Source of the DNA: Mucilaginibacter sp. SMC90
GTDB taxonomy: Bacteria > Bacteroidota > Bacteroidia > Sphingobacteriales > Sphingobacteriaceae
Assembly (NCBI RefSeq): GCF_022811725.1
Contig: NZ_CP094527.1
Location: 1,302,001-1,366,000, forward strand
Length of the DNA stretch: 64,000 nucleotides
Direction of reading: 5' to 3'
Part shown: one piece after another, positions 58,684 through 64,000 of the stretch
How positions within the stretch are numbered: the first letter of the stretch is position 1
Layout: every line of letters begins with the position of its first letter
Notes under the pieces: generated by a model
What the model saw: the letters and a program-made list of their open reading frames with translations, nothing else
Told to the model about the DNA's origin: nothing
Database searches by the model: none
Position numbers and translations under genes: made by a program

Positions 58684-61600
58684 TTACAAATTGATGTTAA
58701 CACCAAAAATGAAAGATCTTGATTGCGGGTACCTGCCAACGTCTATGCCGTAGTTATCAAACCCAACCTCCGGATCAAAGCCTTTGTACTTGGTAATAGT
58801 GAACAAATTGTTTGATGTGGTATAAATACGCAGGCTGCTGATACCGATTTTAGCCAAAGCTTTAGGTGCAATGGTATAACCCAGCGTTACGTTTTTAAAG
58901 CGCAGATATGAACCGTTTTCAATATACCAGTCTGAGTTGGTACCAAAGTTACCATTGTCATCGCTGGCGGTAATGCGTGGTATAGTAGTGTTGGTGTTGG
59001 TTGGCGTCCATGCGTTAAGTACATCTTTAAGCAGGTTGTAATTTTGCCCTAAACCGCCTGCATTTAAGCTGGTGTACTTTAATGCATTGTATAGCTTATT
59101 ACCCTGTACACCTTGCAGGAAAATATTCAGGTCGAAATTTTTGTAAGCAAAGTTTAACGTTAAGCCGTACGAAAAATCAGGATAAGCGCTGCCTACAAAC
59201 TGGCGGTCATTGTTATCAATTTTTCCATCGTTGTTAAAATCAACAAACTTGATATCGCCTGGTTTAGCGTTTGGCTGTATAAGGCCTCCGCTGGCATTTT
59301 TGTAATTGTTTACCTGGTCCTGGCTTTGGAATAAGCCATCTGTTTTAATAGAATAGAACGAATATAGCGGATGGCCAACCTGTGTCCAGATTGGTGATAA
59401 CAGGCCGCGCACGCTTGGGCTGCTGCCAAATACGGTGTTGCCGTTAGGCAACGATAACAGCTTATTATTTAATTTGCTGAAGTTACCACTGATGTTGTAA
59501 CGGAACTCCTTTTTAGGGTCGCTGTTATAGGTAATAACCGCCTCAATGCCATTATCCCTTACTTTACCGCCGTTAACCCAAACGCTGCCTAAACCGATAC
59601 CTGCGGGTATTTGCATCAGCATATCGGTAGTGTTTTTAACAAAGTAATCGGCCGATAAGGTAATGCGTTCGTTCAGGAAACCAAGATCTAAACCAATGTC
59701 GGTTTGTTTTGAACGGGCCCAGGTGAGTTTATCATTTGGCCTGTTATAGGCATAATAAGCAGTAGTAAGTGCCGGGTCCTGCCCAAGGTAGGTGCTGCCT
59801 GCATTAAGCGTTGGGCTAACGGCGTCGCCTGATACCGAAGATAAATTGCCCAGTACACCGTAGCTGCCGCGCAGTTTCAGGTTGCTTAACCAGCTCAATG
59901 ACTGCATAAAGTTTTCACGGCTCAATACCCAGCCCGCCGAAACAGCGCCGAAGTTTTGAAACCTGTTTTGCTGCGCAACAAGTGAAGTGCCATCACGACG
60001 GCCAGTAACCGATAACAGGTATTTGCCATCATAGTCATAATTTGCACGGGCCAGATAGGAGATCAGGGCCTGGTCATTCTTGTAATCGCCAAGTGCCTTG
60101 CTTGTTAAATCCAAACCATTGGCAAAATAACGGAACAAGGGGTCTTCATTATCAAAGCTTGAGATATAACCAGACAGGCCCTGGTTTGTATTTTTTTGAT
60201 AAGTATAGCCTGCTATTACGTTGATGTTATGCTTTTGAATAGATGTAGTATAATTCAGCGTTTGCTCTGTCAGGAAACTGGTGCTGTTAGATGATGCTTC
60301 TGAAAGACTGTTGGTAAGGTTGGGCTTACCTACTTCAGGCACCATCGGCGAAAATGTTTTTGAATAGTAAAAAGACTTGGCTATTGAATAGTTCGACCTG
60401 AATTTTAACCCTTTAAGAAAATTAACCTCAAAATAAGGGTTAGCGATAATGGTATTAACAGGATTGCTGCTGTCAATACGTTCCAGGTTAGCAACCGGGT
60501 TAACAACATCACCGTAAGAACCTGCGTAGTCGATAGGTAAACCTGAATAAGCTCCGGTAGGTGTACGCACGGTAATACTTGGCGGATAAAATATAGCAGC
60601 CTGTATAGCACCGGTATAACCGCTAAAGGTATTGGTTCCGCGGCTGTTTGAATAGCTGTATGACAGGTTTTCGCCTACTTTAAGCCATTTGTTTACCTGG
60701 TGCTCCGAATTAAGACGATAGGCATAACGCTCACCAAAGGTGTTTAGTAATATACCTTCGCCCCTACGGTAATTGAAGCTCATAAAATAAGTTGAACGGT
60801 CATTGCCGCCGTTCAGGCTTACATTGTACTCCTGTGTGTGCCCCGTTCTGAAAACCTCATCAATCCAGTTGGTGCGGGTGATCTGCCCATCCGGGTAAGC
60901 GGTAGCATCAAAAGCTGGTAAGCGGTTCTTTCCAGCCGCATCAGTTGCGGTGTTGTAAACATCGGCATATTCTTTAGCATTAAGTGCTTCCAGCTTTTTC
61001 CAGGCATTTTCAAAGCCTTGTTTAACATCAGCACTGATCTGCATTTTACCTTTTGTACCTTTTTTAGTGGTTATTAAGATAACACCACCCGAAGCTCGCG
61101 AGCCGTAAATGGCAGCCGAGGCGTCTTTCAGTACAGATATCGATTCGATATCATTAGGGTTAAGTACGGGTGTGCCCGGGTAAAACACCGCCCCATCTAC
61201 TACATACAGGGGCTGCTCGCCATTAATACCGCCTAAACCACGGATATTGATCTGCGGACCGGTTGATGGATCGCCGCCATTGTTGTTTACCACAACACCG
61301 GCTGCTTTACCTTGCAACATTTCTTCAGTACTTCTGAAAGAGCGTGAAGTTGATTTATCCAGGTTAACTGATGTTACCGCTCCTGTAATTGTAGCGCGGC
61401 TTTGTGTACCGTAACCCACTACAACCACTTCTTTAAGCGACTGGCTGTTGGCTTTTAAAACAACGGTAAGGGTTTGCTGGCCTTTTACCGGCACTTCCTG
61501 GCTTTCAAAGCCAATGTAATTAAAAACCAATACGGCGTTTGGGTCTGCGCTGATGGCAAATTTACCATCGGTATCGGTGGCTACACCCGCCGATGTTCCT

Positions 61601-62070
61601 TTAACGCCTACACTAACCCCAACCAGAGATTCGCCTTTTTCGTCAGTCACGGTACCGGTGATACGAATGTTAGCTTTATTTTCTGTAGTTGCAGCGGCTT
61701 TAATTTCGGGCTGTTTTTCAATTTGCAGTAATACATGCTGCTCATCAACCTGGGTTATTGTGCCTTTATATCCTTTAATTAATTCTTTAAGTACGTTAAC
61801 AACGGGTTGGTTATCGGCCGAAATAGTTACGATTTTATCGGCATTGAAAGTGGTTGCATTATAGCCGATAATGAATGAGGTTTTCTGCTCAATAATTTTA
61901 AAGATGTTTTTAATAGTCTGATTTTTAGCCGCTATGCTAACGCGCACGGTTTTCATGTCCTGGCCTTCGGCAGAAAAAGAAGGAGCTGTACTGCAAATCA
62001 TAAAGGCGATAAGCAGCGCCAATCCTTTTAGCAAACTTTTTGTTGCTGATATGTGATAGAGTTTTACCAT
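58684..62070 (-). CDS. SusC/RagA TonB-linked outer-membrane receptor with STN domain (third locus)
   Basis: 1128 residues. Signal region with core LLKGLALLIAFMICSTAPSFSAEGQ. STN at about 40-118 (VRVSIAAKNQTIKNIFKIIEQKTSFIIGYNATTFNADKIVTI). CarboxypepD_reg at about 135-210 (ITGTVTDEKGESLVGVSVGVKGTSAG). Plug EVVVVGYGTQSRATITGAVTSV, then ISVLKDASAAIYGSRASGGVILITTKKG. C terminus QSRSFIFGVNINL. The STN domain fits the upstream FecR/sigma pair. Hairpins fill the 126-base gap between fecR and this gene. Confidence 0.95.
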   Translation of the reverse strand: MVKLYHISATKSLLKGLALLIAFMICSTAPSFSAEGQDMKTVRVSIAAKNQTIKNIFKIIEQKTSFIIGYNATTFNADKIVTISADNQPVVNVLKELIKGYKGTITQVDEQHVLLQIEKQPEIKAAATTENKANIRITGTVTDEKGESLVGVSVGVKGTSAGVATDTDGKFAISADPNAVLVFNYIGFESQEVPVKGQQTLTVVLKANSQSLKEVVVVGYGTQSRATITGAVTSVNLDKSTSRSFRSTEEMLQGKAAGVVVNNNGGDPSTGPQINIRGLGGINGEQPLYVVDGAVFYPGTPVLNPNDIESISVLKDASAAIYGSRASGGVILITTKKGTKGKMQISADVKQGFENAWKKLEALNAKEYADVYNTATDAAGKNRLPAFDATAYPDGQITRTNWIDEVFRTGHTQEYNVSLNGGNDRSTYFMSFNYRRGEGILLNTFGERYAYRLNSEHQVNKWLKVGENLSYSYSNSRGTNTFSGYTGAIQAAIFYPPSITVRTPTGAYSGLPIDYAGSYGDVVNPVANLERIDSSNPVNTIIANPYFEVNFLKGLKFRSNYSIAKSFYYSKTFSPMVPEVGKPNLTNSLSEASSNSTSFLTEQTLNYTTSIQKHNINVIAGYTYQKNTNQGLSGYISSFDNEDPLFRYFANGLDLTSKALGDYKNDQALISYLARANYDYDGKYLLSVTGRRDGTSLVAQQNRFQNFGAVSAGWVLSRENFMQSLSWLSNLKLRGSYGVLGNLSSVSGDAVSPTLNAGSTYLGQDPALTTAYYAYNRPNDKLTWARSKQTDIGLDLGFLNERITLSADYFVKNTTDMLMQIPAGIGLGSVWVNGGKVRDNGIEAVITYNSDPKKEFRYNISGNFSKLNNKLLSLPNGNTVFGSSPSVRGLLSPIWTQVGHPLYSFYSIKTDGLFQSQDQVNNYKNASGGLIQPNAKPGDIKFVDFNNDGKIDNNDRQFVGSAYPDFSYGLTLNFAYKNFDLNIFLQGVQGNKLYNALKYTSLNAGGLGQNYNLLKDVLNAWTPTNTNTTIPRITASDDNGNFGTNSDWYIENGSYLRFKNVTLGYTIAPKALAKIGISSLRIYTTSNNLFTITKYKGFDPEVGFDNYGIDVGRYPQSRSFIFGVNINL

Positions 62071-62120
62071 TTTTATAATGTTTTTTATGAGATGAAGAGT
62101 CGTAAAAAATTACATGGCCT

Positions 62121-62166
62121 GCTGCTTCAGCAGCCATATGCAGGCAGGTGTTGGCGCATCTGCCTG
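62121..62166 (-). promoter_or_regulatory. Hairpins between fecR and susC (third locus)
   Basis: Two stems: GCTGC-TTCA-GCAGC (62121-62134) and CAGGCAG (62141-62147) with CTGCCTG (62160-62166). Placed like the hairpin at 24939-24971 in PUL 1, between the anti-sigma and receptor genes. No T run on the minus strand directly after. Confidence 0.5.
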
Positions 62167-62196
62167 TTTTTATTGGTTCTTATTTGATCATGTTTA

Positions 62197-63165
62197 TCAA
62201 TGGCAGTTAGGTGAATCAATAATTATTTTGTTTTTGTTGTATTGGTAAGTGAATCCGGCAAGGCGGCTAAGCACTTTGAGCACACTGTTTAGCGGCTGAT
62301 TGTTAAAACCAACCGTATAGCGGCAAACCTGGCCGGGCTTATCGTGAACCTTTATATCGATATTGTATTTACGCGATAGCGCTTCGGCCATTTCGCTCAC
62401 AGATGCCTCATCAAAGTAAAGCTTGCCATTTTGCCAGGCGCTTACCTGGTCGGCATCGGTATGCCTTACACTGGCAGTATGGTTCAATACATTGTAGGTG
62501 ATCATCAGGTTACGGGTAAGCACCCCGGCAAGTGGTTTAACCTTACCGGCAACGGCCTCACTTACCTGCACCCTGCCACCAACAACAGCTACCCTGTAAT
62601 CATTATCGTTTTTGTAAGCATGCACGTTAAACTGCGTGCCTAACACGCGCGTTTGCATATGTCCGGTAGTTATAATAAAAGGCTTTGCCGCATTATGCTT
62701 TACATGAAAATAAGCTTCGCCGGTAAGCGATACACGGCGCCCCGTTTCATTAAAATCGGCACTTAAGGTTAATACCGATGATGAATTGAGGACAACCTCT
62801 GTACTATCTGGCAAGATCAGCGTTTTGCGTTCGCCACGGGCGGCGGCATAGCTCAGTTTTTGTAAAGGCTGTTTGTTAAGCGCGGCATATAAATAAAATG
62901 CAGCCGGTATCAGCAGCAATACGGCGGCAATTCTGAGTAACGGGATCAGACTGATAACTTTCGTATCCCGCCCGGCCCTGATCTGTACCAGAACACGGCG
63001 TCTGATATTTTTTAATACAGCATGTTCATTAACCGGACTGTCTGCCAAATCATTATTTAAATTTTTAAGCCATTGCTCAACCCGTTGCTCCTCCTGGGGC
63101 GTGCATGTACCTTGTTTATATTTTTCAAGTAGTGCCTTGATCCGGGCAGACTGTTCGTTGTTCAT
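62197..63165 (-). CDS. FecR-family anti-sigma factor (third locus)
   Basis: 322 residues. Cytoplasmic N-terminal region (IKALLEKYKQGTCTPQEEQRVEQWL), one membrane segment at about 78-93 (LLRIAAVLLLIPAAFYLYAAL), FecR domain (KTLILPDSTEVVLNSSSVLTLSADFNETGRRVSLTGEAYFHVKHNAAKPFIIT, then VLGTQFNVHAYK), and DUF4974 at the end (LYFDEASVSEMAEALSRKYNIDIKV). Shorter in the middle than the PUL 1 FecR (385 residues), which has an extra segment before its FecR domain. Co-directional with its sigma gene, 86 bases downstream of it. Confidence 0.94.
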   Translation of the reverse strand: MNNEQSARIKALLEKYKQGTCTPQEEQRVEQWLKNLNNDLADSPVNEHAVLKNIRRRVLVQIRAGRDTKVISLIPLLRIAAVLLLIPAAFYLYAALNKQPLQKLSYAAARGERKTLILPDSTEVVLNSSSVLTLSADFNETGRRVSLTGEAYFHVKHNAAKPFIITTGHMQTRVLGTQFNVHAYKNDNDYRVAVVGGRVQVSEAVAGKVKPLAGVLTRNLMITYNVLNHTASVRHTDADQVSAWQNGKLYFDEASVSEMAEALSRKYNIDIKVHDKPGQVCRYTVGFNNQPLNSVLKVLSRLAGFTYQYNKNKIIIDSPNCH

Positions 63166-63251
63166 CTGCTGTTATAATCGGCGATTATGGAGGATGGTAC
63201 CGTTAAACAATTATCAATTGTTTGTTAATAAAACATCAACTTGCCCAAAGC

Positions 63252-63851
63252 CTATGATATCAGTGTCATAATAGCAATAAGGAGAAGCAAGGGATTTTCA
63301 ATTCGTTGGAAGCGGAAGTAAAGCCTTTTTATGGCAATGGAGATATTATTCTTTACTGTTTGCTCAGATAGCGAAAGCCGGTTGGCTATTTCTTTTACCG
63401 AAAGCTGGTCCACGCGGCTTAACGAGAAGGCATCGCGCATGTTCCCGGGCATTTTTTCAATTTCGCTCATCAGCCAGTCGTTAAGTTCTGATTCGATAAC
63501 AGCATCTTCGGGCGATACAGTTACCATGGTTTCTTCCTCATCAATCAACTCCCGGGCGTTAACAATAGCCCTGGTATTGGCCGAATAATGGTCGATCACC
63601 TTGAATTTTGCGGCTTTAAATAAGTATGGTTCAAAGCTGTCGGCGATAACAATGCCTGCACGGTTGTTCCATAATGACAGGAATATATCCTGCACAAATT
63701 CTTCTGATGCTTCGGTGGAGCGGGTTTTGCCGTATATGTACCTGAGGATTTTTTTATCGTAACGTTTCATCAACAGCAGCAACGCCTGTTGGTTGTTGCC
63801 CTGCATGCGGCGCAGTAGTTCGGCATCCGGGATAAGCCTGCTGTTTGACAT
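63252..63851 (-). CDS. FecI-type ECF sigma factor (third locus)
   Basis: 199 residues: MSNSRLIPDAELLRRMQGNNQQALLLLMKRYDKKILRYIYGKT, sigma-2 STEASEEFVQDIFLSLWNNRAG, the -10 reader YLFKAAKFKVIDHYSAN, and sigma-4 MPGNMRDAFSLSRVDQLSVKEIANRLSLSEQTVKNNISIAIKRLYFRF. A hydrophobic tail (LLLLIAIMTLIS) is common in this group. With the FecR, SusC (STN) and SusD genes that follow, it makes a complete trans-envelope signalling locus in the standard order. The 149 bases upstream, to the window edge, are A/T-rich with no gene. Confidence 0.93.
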   Translation of the reverse strand: MSNSRLIPDAELLRRMQGNNQQALLLLMKRYDKKILRYIYGKTRSTEASEEFVQDIFLSLWNNRAGIVIADSFEPYLFKAAKFKVIDHYSANTRAIVNARELIDEEETMVTVSPEDAVIESELNDWLMSEIEKMPGNMRDAFSLSRVDQLSVKEIANRLSLSEQTVKNNISIAIKRLYFRFQRIENPLLLLIAIMTLIS

Positions 63852-64000
63852 ATCGCAAACTTATCTCAAGGCTTTTAAGTAATTGTTAGCTTATAATGAA
63901 GCGAAAAATAAAAGATAACATTTGACTATATTTTTGCGAAAGTACAATTGGTATATACAACAGAAACAATCCTTTTGTTGATTAGCACATGCCGGTTTAT

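Overview
The window looks like a chromosomal segment of a Bacteroidota bacterium, most likely family Sphingobacteriaceae and close to Mucilaginibacter or Pedobacter. The evidence is three SusC/SusD pairs, two of them with FecI-type sigma factors and FecR anti-sigma factors, a carotenoid cluster of the crtI/crtB/heterodimer-type lycopene cyclase kind, Bacteroidota-type promoters (TTG, about 20 bases, TAnnTTTG), weak Shine-Dalgarno sites, and several families of intergenic palindromes. I assign the genus from general resemblance only. No transposase, integrase, CRISPR array or rRNA gene was seen.

Layout, 1-17 kb (mostly housekeeping): the 3' part of clpC; two small exported proteins; a minus-strand run recN / TonB-C-domain protein / fabI; a BlaI-type repressor with an M56 (BlaR1-like) membrane peptidase, whose promoter sits between two identical operator dyads; murB; an ECF sigma factor; an HTH-membrane protein; the divergent carotenoid locus (crtI against crtB, an unknown exported protein, lycopene cyclase, a b5-like protein, with the last four overlapping end to end); a PfkB sugar kinase; and tRNA-Asn. 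17-23 kb: a TlpA-like thioredoxin; a macroglobulin/plug-domain gene split by one in-frame TAG; and an ArsR/AHSA1/VOC operon behind two tandem operator palindromes.

23-36 kb is a polysaccharide utilisation locus (PUL 1): sigma factor (divergent), FecR, SusC with STN domain, SusD, two tandem GH99-like (WbsX) proteins and a GH78 alpha-L-rhamnosidase, suggesting a rhamnose-containing glycan. 36-38 kb is a small accessory spot: a 25-codon leader-like ORF ending in Cys-Cys-Cys-Pro-Cys-Phe, a truncated histone H1-like gene, a tRNA-Cys with an extra base in the acceptor stem, a PIG-L-type deacetylase and an AhpD-fold-like protein.

38-49 kb is PUL 2 (minus strand), probably for a mannoside: a ROK kinase, a FucP-type transporter, a secreted GH130 enzyme, SusC, SusD and a LamG lipoprotein, with a divergent LacI regulator. 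Four copies of one operator (core AAACCGGTTTTGC) lie in front of the GH130 gene, the ROK-transporter operon and the lacI-like gene. 49-57 kb holds an EmrB-type efflux pump with a Crp-like regulator, a secreted glutaminase-like protein, an acyltransferase-3 protein and a membrane-anchored esterase. 57-64 kb is a third SusCD locus (sigma, FecR, SusC with STN, SusD), all on the minus strand and with no enzyme inside the window.

The observations most worth following are the cysteine-rich leader beside a tRNA-Cys, the exactly phased 23-residue repeats in the M56 protein, the amber-interrupted macroglobulin gene, the four-site LacI regulon, the palindrome inserted in frame in recN, and the unknown members of the carotenoid operon.
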